A stretch of DNA of 64,000 nucleotides from an uncultured Bacteroidaceae bacterium (GCA_944320785.1 CALUIR010000005.1:1-64000); one strand, 5' to 3'; positions 17,261-25,773 are shown, counted from the first letter of the stretch. Notes: a model not told the origin generated them from the letters alone. Program-made: numbers and translations.

Positions 17261-17557
17261 ATGTTAATATCAAACAAGCTAATATTAGATGATTTTGTGC
17301 AACGGCATTCAAGGGCAGTAAGGCCGATTAACAAATGGATTGAAGTTGTGGCACAGGCTGTTTGGAGGAACCATCAAGATTTGAAAAAATGCTTTCCTTC
17401 GGCAGATTACGTGGGCAATGGACGTTATGTCTTTAATATTAGTGGGAATAATTATAGGATAATTGCAGTGGTTTTGTTTGTGGGCGGAGTTATGGAGTTG
17501 CGGTTTGTTGGCACGCATGCAGAGTATGATAAAATCAAAGATTGTTCTGTGATTTAG
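17261..17557 (+). CDS. higB: HigB-type mRNA interferase toxin
   Basis: 98 residues from the ATG at 17261, which follows a good promoter; the frame is open further upstream but those codons lie in the promoter and in the divergent gene's leader. The sequence shows HigB features: a WIEVVAQAVWRNHQDLKKCFPSADYVGNGRYVFNI-like core and the strand NYRIIAVVLFVGG followed by LRFVGTHAEYDKI, where the THAEYDK ending is the typical HigB_toxin C-terminus. Such toxins cut mRNA on the ribosome. The antitoxin gene starts 29-41 bases after its stop in the same direction; toxin-first order is characteristic of higBA. Confidence 0.88.
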   Translation: MLISNKLILDDFVQRHSRAVRPINKWIEVVAQAVWRNHQDLKKCFPSADYVGNGRYVFNISGNNYRIIAVVLFVGGVMELRFVGTHAEYDKIKDCSVI

Positions 17558-17598
17558 GAAATGAGTTAATAGTTGGTTTTAATGTTATGGTAATTATG

Positions 17599-18000
17599 AT
17601 GACGGATATAAACCCAATTACAACACGGGAGCAATACGATGCAGTGCGTCGCCGTGTGAATGAACTTGTGTGTGAAGCAACGAAAAAAGGGATGCTGGAG
17701 CCTGATGCGGATAATGAATATATTCGTGAAATAGGCCGTCTTGCAAGGATGAGTGCTGAGTATGAAGACAACTACCTGAACATCATTCCCCTGAAAACCA
17801 AAAGCCCGTTGATAAGAGCGATGGAAGATTATTTTTATTCGAGGGGCATGAAACGCAAAGATGCGGCGGCATTCTTGGGCTTGAACGAATCGGTGTTCAG
17901 TCAAATCATGAACGGCAAGAGGAAAATATCGGCCACTTTGGCCAAAAGGCTTTACACAGATTTGCACCTCAATGCCGATTTGATTCTCCAGAATATTTGA
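17599..18000 (+). CDS. higA: HigA-type helix-turn-helix antitoxin
   Basis: 133 residues from the Met at 17599; 17587 and 17596 are also in-frame ATGs just upstream. The N-terminal half (TDINPITTREQYDAVRRRVNELV) is the charged, helical region common to toxin-first HigA antitoxins, and the C-terminal half contains an XRE-type helix-turn-helix (MKRKDAAAFLGLNESVFSQIMNGKRKIS). It should neutralise the adjacent toxin and repress the shared promoter through the TTTGCGCAAA sites; both statements follow from the family. Confidence 0.85.
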   Translation: MTDINPITTREQYDAVRRRVNELVCEATKKGMLEPDADNEYIREIGRLARMSAEYEDNYLNIIPLKTKSPLIRAMEDYFYSRGMKRKDAAAFLGLNESVFSQIMNGKRKISATLAKRLYTDLHLNADLILQNI

Positions 18001-18034
18001 AAGTGTGGCAGAAGAACATTGCGGGAAGCGGGTT

Positions 18035-18622
18035 TTACTTGCTCCTCTTTTTCTTGCTCACATCCCAACTGAAGCTGTATGTGTGTCCGTTGATGGGGAT
18101 GTGAACGGTCAAGGTTCGTCCTTTCTTGTATCGGATGTTCATGTGGCCCACGATGGCTTCATCGGGATAGATGGTGGTTGTTTTCAAGTAACCTTCCCCT
18201 TGCCGTTTGCGGTCGTCTTCCATCATTATTGCGGTTGGCAATGGGTTTTCTTCGTCTGCAAGGACTATGCTCCATATTTGGTTGCGTTTTATCTTTCTTT
18301 GAAAATCTTCATGGGTATATGTTGAAAGTGGCTGAATTTCTCCTCTTTTTGTACTTATGTTAGCAGAAATGCTGTCCGGCCAAAATATGAAAGACTGGTT
18401 GCCGGTGTTTTTCACGAATACATGGATTTGGTAAAATCTGCCGTAATTGTTTTGTTCTTCAAAGCATGTAAGCCCCACCACGCATCCATCTGTTTCCCGG
18501 TATGCCCAAAGCCGCCCGTCGTTGTATTCCGTGAAGATGGAGTCGTTTTCCGGGAAAATGAACGTCTGCGCTTGGCAAAGCGCGGCGTGCAAAAGCACAA
18601 GAATCAAACAAAGTTTCTTCAT
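18035..18622 (-). CDS. Secreted protein of unknown function
   Basis: 195 residues with a clear signal peptide (MKKLCLILVLLHAALCQAQ; probable cleavage after residue 17 or 19). The mature part is beta-rich with no motif I recognise (FVKNTGNQSFIFWPD, NPLPTAIMMEDDRKRQG) and a basic tail KKKRSK. It has its own -7 box 26 bases upstream. It lies between the HigBA pair and a lipoprotein gene in an accessory region; no function can be inferred. Confidence 0.65.
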   Translation of the reverse strand: MKKLCLILVLLHAALCQAQTFIFPENDSIFTEYNDGRLWAYRETDGCVVGLTCFEEQNNYGRFYQIHVFVKNTGNQSFIFWPDSISANISTKRGEIQPLSTYTHEDFQRKIKRNQIWSIVLADEENPLPTAIMMEDDRKRQGEGYLKTTTIYPDEAIVGHMNIRYKKGRTLTVHIPINGHTYSFSWDVSKKKRSK

Positions 18623-18647
18623 CGGTAGCTGGAAATAAAGTTTGGCA

Positions 18648-18655
18648 CAAAGATA
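18648..18655 (-). promoter_or_regulatory. -7 promoter box of the 18.0-18.6 kb secreted-protein gene
   Basis: TATCTTTG on the minus strand, immediately downstream of a hairpin (18658-18705) that likely terminates the lipoprotein gene upstream. Confidence 0.5.
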
Positions 18656-18657
18656 AG

Positions 18658-18705
18658 GGAACAGGCAAACATTGCATCTTTTCAGAAGATGATTTTTGCC
18701 TGTCC
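18658..18705 (-). terminator. Hairpin after the lipoprotein gene
   Basis: GGGACAGGCAAA pairs with TTTGCCTGTTCCC, enclosing a second small stem CATCTTCTGAAAAGATG. It lies 55 bases after the lipoprotein stop on the minus strand. A T tract is weak, so termination is probable, not certain. Confidence 0.5.
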
Positions 18706-18759
18706 CGCGTTTTTTGCTTTTATAAATCTTCTCCGTTGGCGCGGTTGCATTCTGTTAAC

Positions 18760-19434
18760 CTAAAATGAAAACCTATTTTCTTCGAAGTAATCTATTATAT
18801 CTTCATCAGAAGTGGCTTCATTTACGGTATCTAAAATTTTAGCAAAGTCATCAATCTTTTCACTTTCATAACCAACACAAGTTGTGAAATTCTCGTCGCA
18901 AAAGAAAATCATTTCTCCTGGGACATTCATAGTGCCTGCGCCATTAAGACTCTTAAATCTATGAATTACAGCCCAACCGGTAAACCCTCCTTTGTGGTAT
19001 TTGGCAACATTCTCTTTTAGGGATGCAAGTTCTTCTGAAAGTTTCTTTGAATATTTATCTAAATCAGATTTGGTTTCCTTTTTTTCTTTTTTTGCTCGTG
19101 CATACTCTCCGCGAGAAAACTGAGAAGAATAACCATCAGGAGCATAGATATCCATAGCGGTTTCAGCAAATTCAATTTTTCTTTCACATCCGTTTATCTT
19201 TGAAATCAAATCTTTAATTTCATTACTGATTTCCATAATAGGTTCGATCGTGGACGCATCAATGAACATGCTGTCAATCCTTGTTGCTGTTGGCTCATAG
19301 GAATCTGGATGGTAAAGATAATCTTTAAGCGTTTCTTTAATTAGTTTCTCGGCTTTTTCCTCATTAGAGGGAGTGCAAGAAGCTATTATGAATGCTACTG
19401 CACAGATTGATAAGGTAACAATGATTTTCTTCAT
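18760..19434 (-). CDS. Lipoprotein with a coiled-coil segment, function unknown
   Basis: 224 residues with a lipoprotein signal (MKKIIVTLSICAVAFIIASC; lipobox IASC, lipidated Cys at residue 20). The middle is strongly charged and helical (SRGEYARAKKEKKETKSDLDKYSKKL), followed by a small beta-rich domain with GWAVIHRFKSLNGAGT and an acidic C-terminus. This resembles small Bacteroidales lipoproteins of unknown role. The gene is more AT-rich than its neighbours, consistent with recent acquisition. The function is not known to me. Confidence 0.65.
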   Translation of the reverse strand: MKKIIVTLSICAVAFIIASCTPSNEEKAEKLIKETLKDYLYHPDSYEPTATRIDSMFIDASTIEPIMEISNEIKDLISKINGCERKIEFAETAMDIYAPDGYSSQFSRGEYARAKKEKKETKSDLDKYSKKLSEELASLKENVAKYHKGGFTGWAVIHRFKSLNGAGTMNVPGEMIFFCDENFTTCVGYESEKIDDFAKILDTVNEATSDEDIIDYFEENRFSF

Positions 19435-19446
19435 AAATTCGCAATT

Positions 19447-19614
19447 TTAGTTTAACGGTGGTAATTTGTAGTTGCACAAAGCCATATACATGAAAACAGC
19501 TATGCAAATCCTGGTATCTTTTTTAGAAAGTTTCTCAGGTTTTCTAACTACAAGATGAGCATAACGCTTCTTAATTTTCAATATGTCAGCAAGCAAGGCA
19601 TGCCCTGCCTGCCC
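19447..19614 (-). pseudogene. Possible gene remnant without a start codon
   Basis: Directly downstream of the duplicated promoter (19616-19645), the minus strand holds an open frame of about 55 codons with no early ATG, containing ADILKIKKRYAHLVVRKPEK and ending LCNYKLPPLN. It looks like coding sequence (basic, then hydrophobic) and may be the tail of a lost gene that shared the promoter of the caspase-like gene. Weak call; chance cannot be excluded. Confidence 0.25.
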
Positions 19615-19615
19615 A

Positions 19616-19655
19616 CAAAGCTACGAAGAAAATGCAAGAATGCAAGCGCGGGGCA
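19616..19655 (-). repeat. Second copy of the 17131-17170 promoter segment
   Basis: Shares CAAAGCTACGAAGAAAA, GAATGCAAGCGCG and flanking bases with 17131-17170 in the same orientation. Both copies carry the same minus-strand TTG-N19-TAGCTTTG promoter. The two copies enclose higBA and two secreted-protein genes. The rest of 19435-19792 holds the plus-strand ddh promoter and no other clear feature. Confidence 0.55.
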
Positions 19656-19741
19656 GGGAAATTTTTGTGAAAACATTCTGCATTGTGCCGTTGTTTTGTG
19701 AATATTTACACGTGATTTCCTGATAACTCGTGCAAAATGCT

Positions 19742-19749
19742 TACTTTTG
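19742..19749 (+). promoter_or_regulatory. -7 promoter box of ddh
   Basis: TACTTTTG on the plus strand, 43 bases before the ddh ATG; no clear -33 box. Confidence 0.45.
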
Positions 19750-19792
19750 CGACGTGAAAGAAGAAATTTGAAACTGATTAAATGAATAAGAA

Positions 19793-20692
19793 ATGAAAAA
19801 GATTAGAGCAGCCATTGTGGGATATGGCAATATCGGGCATTATGTGTTGGATGCTGTGAATGCAGCCCCTGATTTTGAACTGGCAGGAGTGGTGCGCCGC
19901 AACGGCGCGGAAAACAAACCGGCAGAGTTGGAGGCTTGTCCGGTAGTGAAGAACATCCGTGAACTGAAGGATGTGGACGTGGCTATCTTGGCAACGCCCA
20001 CTCGCAGCGTGGAAGAATACGCCAAAGACATCCTTTCCTTGGGCATCCATACGGTGGACAGTTTCGACATCCACACGGATATTGTGGCATTGCGCCGGGA
20101 GTTGGGCGCGGTGGCCAAGCAACATGGCACTGTTTCCGTGATTTCTGCGGGATGGGATCCGGGCAGCGACTCGGTGGTGCGTGCCTTGCTTCAGGCCATT
20201 GCCCCGAAAGGAATCACTTACACAAACTTCGGGCCGGGCATGAGCATGGGGCATACGGTGGCCGTGAAAGCCATTGAGGGCGTGAAAGCTGCCTTGTCCA
20301 TGACCATTCCGACCGGCACGGGCATCCACCGCCGCATGGTCTATATTGAACTGAAGGACGGGTATGAGTTCGCGAAAGTGGCGGAAGCCATCAAGAAAGA
20401 TGAGTATTTTGCGCACGATGAGACCCATGTCATCCAAGTGCCTTGCGTGGACGATTTGCTGGACATGGGGCATGGCGTGAACCTCACCCGCAAGGGCGTG
20501 TCGGGAAAGACGCAGAACCAGTTGTTTGAATTTAACATGCGCATCAACAATCCGGCTTTGACGGCGCAGGTGCTGGTCGGCGTGGCCCGCGCTGCCATGA
20601 AGCAACAGCCGGGTTGCTACACCATGATAGAACTGCCGGTCATCGATTTGCTTTACGGCGACCGGGAGGAACTGATCCGCGCTTTGGTGTAA
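19793..20692 (+). CDS. ddh: meso-Diaminopimelate D-dehydrogenase
   Basis: A 299-residue NADPH-dependent enzyme that reductively aminates L-2-amino-6-oxopimelate to meso-DAP, a one-step route to the peptidoglycan cross-linking amino acid and lysine. The N-terminus has the dinucleotide-binding loop [14 protein letters not shown]; further signatures are [31 protein letters not shown] and [14 protein letters not shown], all strongly typical of Ddh. Length is normal. It is a single-gene unit with its own promoter and a strong bidirectional terminator shared with the convergent mdh. Confidence 0.95.
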   Translation: MKKIRAAIVGYGNIGHYVLDAVNAAPDFELAGVVRRNGAENKPAELEACPVVKNIRELKDVDVAILATPTRSVEEYAKDILSLGIHTVDSFDIHTDIVALRRELGAVAKQHGTVSVISAGWDPGSDSVVRALLQAIAPKGITYTNFGPGMSMGHTVAVKAIEGVKAALSMTIPTGTGIHRRMVYIELKDGYEFAKVAEAIKKDEYFAHDETHVIQVPCVDDLLDMGHGVNLTRKGVSGKTQNQLFEFNMRINNPALTAQVLVGVARAAMKQQPGCYTMIELPVIDLLYGDREELIRALV

Positions 20693-20706
20693 GCAATGCA
20701 GGAGAT

Positions 20707-20749
20707 AAAAAAGGAAGGGATGGACATTGCGTCCATCCCTTCCTTTTTT
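20707..20749. terminator. Bidirectional terminator between ddh and mdh
   Basis: Perfect 19-bp stem (six A, GGAAGGGATGGAC, loop ATTGC, GTCCATCCCTTCC, six T). The A and T tracts flanking the GC stem allow termination of both convergent transcripts. Confidence 0.92.
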
Positions 20750-20762
20750 ATTATGGCAAATG

Positions 20763-21770
20763 TCAATCGATGTTCGGGTTCAGCTTGTGCCATTCGCTGA
20801 TAGGAGGCAGCACGCCCATGCTGATCACCTCGTCGCGAAGTTCGCACAAGTGCTTGTAGCTCTTCTCCAAAGCTTCTTCTTCCTCGGGAGTGCCTTTCAC
20901 ATTCTCCAGGATGACGCCGTTCTTCGTGATGGAGGTTTCCCATGCCATCATGATGTGGTCGAACTTGTTGTTGGAGATGTAGGTGCCGGCCGGCCATCTG
21001 AATGCTTTCCCGCCCATGGCTGCGGCAATCATCTCGATGGACACGTATGCCGGGCTTTGGAAGGATGAACGGCCGCGAAGGTTGATGATGTTGGCACCGC
21101 CTTTGATAACCTTCTGCTGGATTTCAGCCCATTGCTCTTTGCTGAGCGCGTCTGTGCCGATCAGTTCGGTCAGGGGTTGGCCTTTCACTTTTGCCGTAGA
21201 TGCAAACACAGCCATCTGTTCGCCGTGTCCGCCGTAGGTGCGGCAGTTTTCCACTTTGTCCATGGCCACCTTGAAATGCTTGGCCAGTTCGCTGCGCAAG
21301 CGTGTGGAGTCCAAAGCGGCAAGCGTGGTGACTTGCGAGGGCTTCAAGCCGGAATACAGCAAAGTAATCAAGCCGGTGATGTCGGCCGGGTTGAAAATAA
21401 TCACGATATGTTTCACGTCCGGGCAGTATGCCTTCACGTTTTTGCCGAATTCTTCTGCGATGGCGGCGTTGCCTTTCAGCAAGTCTTCGCGTGTCATGCC
21501 TGCCTTGCGGGCTGCGCCTCCTGAATTAACGATGTATTGCGCGTCGGTCAATGCTTCTTTGATGTTGGAAGTGAAGGTGATGTTCACGCCTTCAAAGCCG
21601 CAGTGGAACAATTCTTCTGCCACGCCGGCCAATCCGGGTTCATACGGGTCATACAAACAAATGTTTGAGGACAGCCCCATCATGATGGCTGTTTGCGCCA
21701 TGTTGGAACCAATCATTCCCGCAGCGCCTACAATGGTTAACTTTTTGTCTGTTAAGAAATTCATACTCAT
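20763..21770 (-). CDS. mdh: Malate dehydrogenase
   Basis: 335 residues of the lactate/malate dehydrogenase family; oxidises malate to oxaloacetate with NAD or runs in reverse in the fumarate/succinate route. The N-terminus has TIVGAAGMIGSNMAQ (NAD-binding GxxGxxG), with SGGAARKAGMTREDLL and NPADITGLITL (substrate and cofactor loops), and GGHGEQM with the catalytic His. The active-site neighbourhood resembles the divergent Bacteroidales Mdh, about 20 residues longer than E. coli Mdh. An ATG two codons downstream (MNFL) is an alternative start. Its -7 box is at 21801-21808 and it is monocistronic. Confidence 0.92.
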   Translation of the reverse strand: MSMNFLTDKKLTIVGAAGMIGSNMAQTAIMMGLSSNICLYDPYEPGLAGVAEELFHCGFEGVNITFTSNIKEALTDAQYIVNSGGAARKAGMTREDLLKGNAAIAEEFGKNVKAYCPDVKHIVIIFNPADITGLITLLYSGLKPSQVTTLAALDSTRLRSELAKHFKVAMDKVENCRTYGGHGEQMAVFASTAKVKGQPLTELIGTDALSKEQWAEIQQKVIKGGANIINLRGRSSFQSPAYVSIEMIAAAMGGKAFRWPAGTYISNNKFDHIMMAWETSITKNGVILENVKGTPEEEEALEKSYKHLCELRDEVISMGVLPPISEWHKLNPNID

Positions 21771-21800
21771 ATTGTTTTAAAGGGTTGAACTTTGTTTTCG

Positions 21801-21808
21801 CAAAGATA
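21801..21808 (-). promoter_or_regulatory. -7 promoter box of mdh
   Basis: TATCTTTG on the minus strand, 30 bases upstream of the mdh ATG. Confidence 0.55.
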
Positions 21809-21859
21809 CGGCAAAAAGGGCAATCCATCTCCAAAATATGTTTAAAGTTTAATTAAATG

Positions 21860-22504
21860 TCATGTGGTTTTTAACTGGAAATAGAATTTGTGCCCGATGA
21901 ACACGGGTTCGATGATGCCGAAGCGTATCAAGTGTGCGAACAATGCTTCAGCTTTTCTTTGCGGGGTATGCGTGCGGCGGCAGTATTGGCTGAGGGTGAC
22001 GGCCTTTTCTTCAGCCAGCATTTTCAGGAGGTTTTCCTCTTTTTGCGTGTATTGCAGCAAGGCGCCTGCCTTTTGCGATTGTCGCCACACCATCAGGTGG
22101 ATGGGGGTAGCCAGGATGTTTTCATCTTTGACACGGACGTAGGCCCAGGATTTCCCGTGTTCATCTTTGGCATAGACCGGTTTGGAGTCAGACGGCGTCA
22201 CGGTGGCAATCAATACGTTTTTCCCCTCTACGGTGTAGTTCTGCATCCGGCATTGGATGGGCGGCACACAATACATTTGGGCGGCGGCCTCTATCATGTA
22301 GGCTTCTTCTTCGGAACGTATCCCGGCGATTTTCCCATTGTCTTTTACGCCAATCAAAAGCCTTCCGCCATCAGTATTTGAGAAAGCCGACAACGAACGG
22401 GCTATCTTGCAGGCATCTGATATTTCAAATTTGAAGTCTTGTGTCTGGTGTTCGCCCTCGGCAATGAGCTGGTGGATGTATTGTGCGTCGCTAAAAGTTT
22501 TCAT
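21860..22504 (-). CDS. Schlafen AlbA_2-domain protein
   Basis: 214 residues. The N-terminal half is an AlbA_2 (divergent AAA_4 / Schlafen-type) domain: GEHQTQDFKFEISDACKIAR, SLSAFSNTDGGRLLIGVKDNG and KPVYAKDEHGKSWAYVRVKD. The C-terminal third is a winged-helix-like region (LLKMLAEEKAVTLSQYCRR). In other bacteria such proteins bind nucleic acid and some act in defence or stress, but this small form has no established role. A -7 box ends only five bases before the ATG, so the transcript may be nearly leaderless. Good family call, function open. Confidence 0.82.
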   Translation of the reverse strand: MKTFSDAQYIHQLIAEGEHQTQDFKFEISDACKIARSLSAFSNTDGGRLLIGVKDNGKIAGIRSEEEAYMIEAAAQMYCVPPIQCRMQNYTVEGKNVLIATVTPSDSKPVYAKDEHGKSWAYVRVKDENILATPIHLMVWRQSQKAGALLQYTQKEENLLKMLAEEKAVTLSQYCRRTHTPQRKAEALFAHLIRFGIIEPVFIGHKFYFQLKTT

Positions 22505-22508
22505 GCGG

Positions 22509-22516
22509 CAAAAGTA
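22509..22516 (-). promoter_or_regulatory. -7 box abutting the AlbA_2 gene start
   Basis: TACTTTTG on the minus strand, five bases ahead of the ATG at 22504. With a start site about seven bases downstream, the mRNA would begin at or near the start codon. Confidence 0.4.
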
Positions 22517-22576
22517 TGAATAATTGTTTTGCGCTGAAGAAAGGCGGAATAAAATTTAGGTTTCAATAGAATTCCC

Positions 22577-22584
22577 TATCTTTG
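22577..22584 (+). promoter_or_regulatory. -7 promoter box of aroA
   Basis: TATCTTTG on the plus strand, 31 bases before the aroA ATG. Confidence 0.55.
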
Positions 22585-22615
22585 CGTAACATAAATTTAG
22601 CAATGTACACGGGTT

Positions 22616-23848
22616 ATGGCACTTGAAATAACTTCTCCTTTGTCAGTGCGGGCTGAGATAGCCTTGCCGTATTCGAAAAGCATCAGCAACCGCGTGCTGC
22701 TGATGGATGCCTTGGGCGGCAATAAAAGCGTGCTTTTGAATATTTCGGACTGCGATGACACCTGCGTCATGCGGAGAGCCTTGCGTTCGGAGGGGGCAGT
22801 GGCGGATGTCATGGCGGCAGGCACGGCGATGCGCTTCCTTGCTGCTTATTTCGCTGCTACGGGCGGCACGCATCTGTTGACGGGGACGCAACGCATGCGG
22901 CAGCGCCCGATTCATGCTTTGGTGGATGCTTTGCGGGCATTGGGTGCAAAAATTGGTTATGCAGGAAAAGAAGGTTTCCCTCCCTTGCATATTGAAGGGC
23001 GGCGGTTGGACGGCGGGTGCCTGCGCATGCCGGGGCATATCAGTTCGCAATACATCTCTGCCTTGCTGATGACGGCTCCTTGTTTCAAAGAAGGTTTGCG
23101 CCTGACGTTGGACGGGGAGATTGTTTCGCGTCCTTATATCGACATGACGATGCGCCTGATGCATGATTTCGGCGTGGCGGCAAGATGGGAAGGGAAGGAT
23201 ACGATTGTGGTGCCTCCTTCGGCTTACGAGCCGAGGCGTTTCGTGGTGGAGGCGGATTGGTCTGCTGCTTCTTATTGGTATGAGGTGGCCGCTTTGGCTG
23301 AAGATGCGGAAATCACGTTGTCGGGGTTGTTCGAAGACAGTTGCCAAGGCGACAGCAAAGTGGCGGAACTTTTCCGTGCGTTGGGCGTGGAGACGCGGTT
23401 TGTCCCGGAAGGAGTGGTGCTGAGGAAGCAGGAAACGCGGGTTTCTTCCTGGGAATGCGATTTCACAGCCCAGCCGGATTTGGCTCAAACGTTTGTGGTG
23501 GCCTGTGCGTTGAAAGGCATCCCGTTCCGTTTCACCGGCTTGCAAAGCCTGCGTATCAAGGAAACCGACCGCATCTCTGCGCTGGTCAAGGAAATGGGCA
23601 AGTTAGGGTATGTCCTCGAATCACAGGGCGATTCGGTGCTGTCGTGGGATGGCAATAGGAGGGGGCTGCTTTCCTCTGCCGTGCCGGCCATCGACACTTA
23701 CGAGGACCACCGCATGGCCATGGCTTTCGCTCCGGCATGCCTGAGACTGCCGAAAGTGAGAATCAATGATCCTCATGTGGTGTCGAAGTCCTATCCTTCG
23801 TATTGGGACGATTTGCGGAAGGCCGGTTTTTCCGTCACCGAGGCATGA
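22616..23848 (+). CDS. aroA: 3-Phosphoshikimate 1-carboxyvinyltransferase (EPSP synthase)
   Basis: A 410-residue enzyme that joins PEP to shikimate-3-phosphate in aromatic amino acid synthesis. Signatures: ALPYSKSISNRVLLMDAL (shikimate-phosphate/PEP binding, KSxSxR) near residue 17, AAGTAMRFLAAYF near residue 66 in place of the usual NxGTxxR, SSQYISALLM, and RIKETDRISAL near residue 312. Length is slightly short but normal for Bacteroidales AroA. The C-terminus retains DTYEDHRMAMAFA and NDPHVVSKSYPSYWDDL. No operon partner; it converges with the fimbrillin-like gene 28 bases away. Confidence 0.94.
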   Translation: MALEITSPLSVRAEIALPYSKSISNRVLLMDALGGNKSVLLNISDCDDTCVMRRALRSEGAVADVMAAGTAMRFLAAYFAATGGTHLLTGTQRMRQRPIHALVDALRALGAKIGYAGKEGFPPLHIEGRRLDGGCLRMPGHISSQYISALLMTAPCFKEGLRLTLDGEIVSRPYIDMTMRLMHDFGVAARWEGKDTIVVPPSAYEPRRFVVEADWSAASYWYEVAALAEDAEITLSGLFEDSCQGDSKVAELFRALGVETRFVPEGVVLRKQETRVSSWECDFTAQPDLAQTFVVACALKGIPFRFTGLQSLRIKETDRISALVKEMGKLGYVLESQGDSVLSWDGNRRGLLSSAVPAIDTYEDHRMAMAFAPACLRLPKVRINDPHVVSKSYPSYWDDLRKAGFSVTEA

Positions 23849-23876
23849 TAAGGGCGCCTTTATGCCCGCTGCCTCC

Positions 23877-25691
23877 TCATTCCCGGATGCAACGGATGGT
23901 GTTGCCTTGGCTTTTCCAAGTTAACATCCTGATGTCTTGGTCGATGCAGTAGGTGCATCCTTGGCCCCACATGTAGGTGGTGGGGAAGGTATGCGGGGGA
24001 TATTTGCCGGTTTCGTCGCGGTAGCCTGTCCCTTCGATGGACAGCCCCGTCAGGTTGCTGCTTCCCTCCCGGATGGTAATCAGCGAGGTGTCTTCGCCGA
24101 TGTAAGCGGCAAGGCGGTCCCAGTCATCGCTGCGGGGAACCATCCATCCTTCGGGGGCAATGTCTCCTTGAGCGGCGGCGTAGGTGTAATAATGATGCCC
24201 GTTGTCGGTGCTGTAAGCGGCTTCTGCGTTTTCGATGGCGGTGGTCCACAAGGCTTCGCTTTGGAGGTTGGGAATGCCTTCGCCATTGTTGAACTGCGTG
24301 GCGGCAAGGTTTTCGCTCATCCAGTACTGGGTGCCAATCTTCACGATGCGGTAGGATTTGCCGTCCCTTTCATCGTGAAGAAAGCAGGGTTCTGCGGTCA
24401 GTTCGGCCGTGTTGCTGCCGGAAGGGATGAGGCTGATTCCTCCTTCGTTCATATAGATGACGTTGCTTGCGGCGGAAGTCCCTTGTTGGTAGTCCACGGT
24501 GTTGTTGCCTTCGTCCCATGCGGCTGTTCCTCCATGGATGGGGCTGTCGGAAGGCTGGCCGGTGGAGGCATCGAATATTTGCGCCACGTATCCTTGCCCG
24601 AGGTCGGTTGTCCCATTATGGATGGGATAGACGATGATGGCTTGCGCCGCGCAGGCATTGAGGTATTCTTTGCAGATTTCGGCCACAGGTTGGTTGCCGT
24701 CCATGGCTTTGTAAACGGCAGACTGGCTGAAGTCGGGGACGGAGAAACGATAGTTGCCGTTGTCGTTGTGTTCTTGGAGTTCTCCTTCCATGTGGCTTTC
24801 GTTTTCCCAGTCATCGATTTCCGCTTCCAGGTAGGTTTGGGGTGCGCTGCCTTTCATGGTGAGGGTGTAAGTCTCTTTGGTGGCGGGGCGGATGGCATGG
24901 TCTTCCCCGAAGGTGAAGTTGTATGCCTTGCCGTTGACTTGCATTTGGATGAACGGCTGGTTTCCTTGGATCTCCTGCGGGATGACAATGGCACGTTTTC
25001 CGATCAGTTTGCCATCTGTGACAGTGAGTTCCCCGTATGGAATGATGTCGCTGCGGTTCTCTAAATCGCTGAAGGTTTTGTCGCTGAGGTTATATTGGCC
25101 TTGTGTGCATACTCCTTTCAGGGTGATTACGGGATTTTGCGCCAATAGTTCTTCCGGCGAATTGAAGATGCCTCCGGGATTGATTTCGATGTGTATTTCC
25201 GCCATTCGGTGCTTGAAAACAAGCGCTACGGCTTCTGTGGAAGGCGTGATGCCGTTTCTTTCCGCCACAAGGAAGTCGGAATGGGAATAATTGGCTTTTT
25301 GGCTTTGGTCGGCAGCGGTCTGGCATTCCATGGTGGAAGAAGATGGCGGCAGGGCATTGTCTGTATAAGGGTAATAGGCGATGAAGTCGCATGCGTTGCT
25401 TGCGGAGGGGTAATAGGAGGTTTGTTCCGGAACCCATGTCCCGTTTAGGTAGGTGAAACGCAGGTTGTCGGCATGGCGTTCATCGGTTATTGCATTGGGC
25501 TGTTGTAGCACGAAGAGGCCTATTTCATCGTTCTCTTCGAAAAGGTTGTCCAAGACTCTTGTCTGTATGCGTGAGCCGGATGAGATTTGGATAGGGATTT
25601 GCGCATCTTCGGGCGAGAAGCCGGTTGAACTTTTGGAACAAGCCGTGAGAGCCGTGGCCGCGAACAGGAGGATAGTAGCTGAAGGTTTCAT
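23877..25691 (-). CDS. Fimbrillin-family lipoprotein with C-terminal FISUMP domain
   Basis: 604 residues with a lipoprotein signal (MKPSATILLFAATALTACS; lipobox LTAC). Residues about 30-290 match the Bacteroidales fimbrillin (Mfa-like) pattern: IPIQISSGSRIQTRVLDN, NDEIGLFVL, DFIAYYPY, FKHRMAEIHIEINPG and VIPQEI. The C-terminal 150 residues show the Fibrobacter-type FISUMP pattern: YRIVKIGTQYWMSENLAAT, GHHYYTYAAAQGDIAPEGWMVP, DWDRLAAYIG and TGYRDETGKY. This suggests a surface or pilus-tip lipoprotein that may recognise a ligand via the FISUMP module; that role is an inference. A hairpin separates it from the transporter gene upstream. Confidence 0.8.
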   Translation of the reverse strand: MKPSATILLFAATALTACSKSSTGFSPEDAQIPIQISSGSRIQTRVLDNLFEENDEIGLFVLQQPNAITDERHADNLRFTYLNGTWVPEQTSYYPSASNACDFIAYYPYTDNALPPSSSTMECQTAADQSQKANYSHSDFLVAERNGITPSTEAVALVFKHRMAEIHIEINPGGIFNSPEELLAQNPVITLKGVCTQGQYNLSDKTFSDLENRSDIIPYGELTVTDGKLIGKRAIVIPQEIQGNQPFIQMQVNGKAYNFTFGEDHAIRPATKETYTLTMKGSAPQTYLEAEIDDWENESHMEGELQEHNDNGNYRFSVPDFSQSAVYKAMDGNQPVAEICKEYLNACAAQAIIVYPIHNGTTDLGQGYVAQIFDASTGQPSDSPIHGGTAAWDEGNNTVDYQQGTSAASNVIYMNEGGISLIPSGSNTAELTAEPCFLHDERDGKSYRIVKIGTQYWMSENLAATQFNNGEGIPNLQSEALWTTAIENAEAAYSTDNGHHYYTYAAAQGDIAPEGWMVPRSDDWDRLAAYIGEDTSLITIREGSSNLTGLSIEGTGYRDETGKYPPHTFPTTYMWGQGCTYCIDQDIRMLTWKSQGNTIRCIRE

Positions 25692-25728
25692 CTTTTTTGT
25701 CTTTTTACGTTTATTGGATAATTCAAAG

Positions 25729-25773
25729 GAAAGGCCTTGCAGTGCCTGCCATAAGGGGGTGCAAAGCCTTTCC
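25729..25773 (-). terminator. Hairpin between the AspT-like gene and the fimbrillin gene
   Basis: GGAAAGGC/GCCTTTCC with inner TTGCA/TGCAA pairs and a central spacer, 12 bases after the transporter stop. On the minus strand the stem is followed by TTTGAATT, so it may terminate or attenuate readthrough. Confidence 0.5.
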
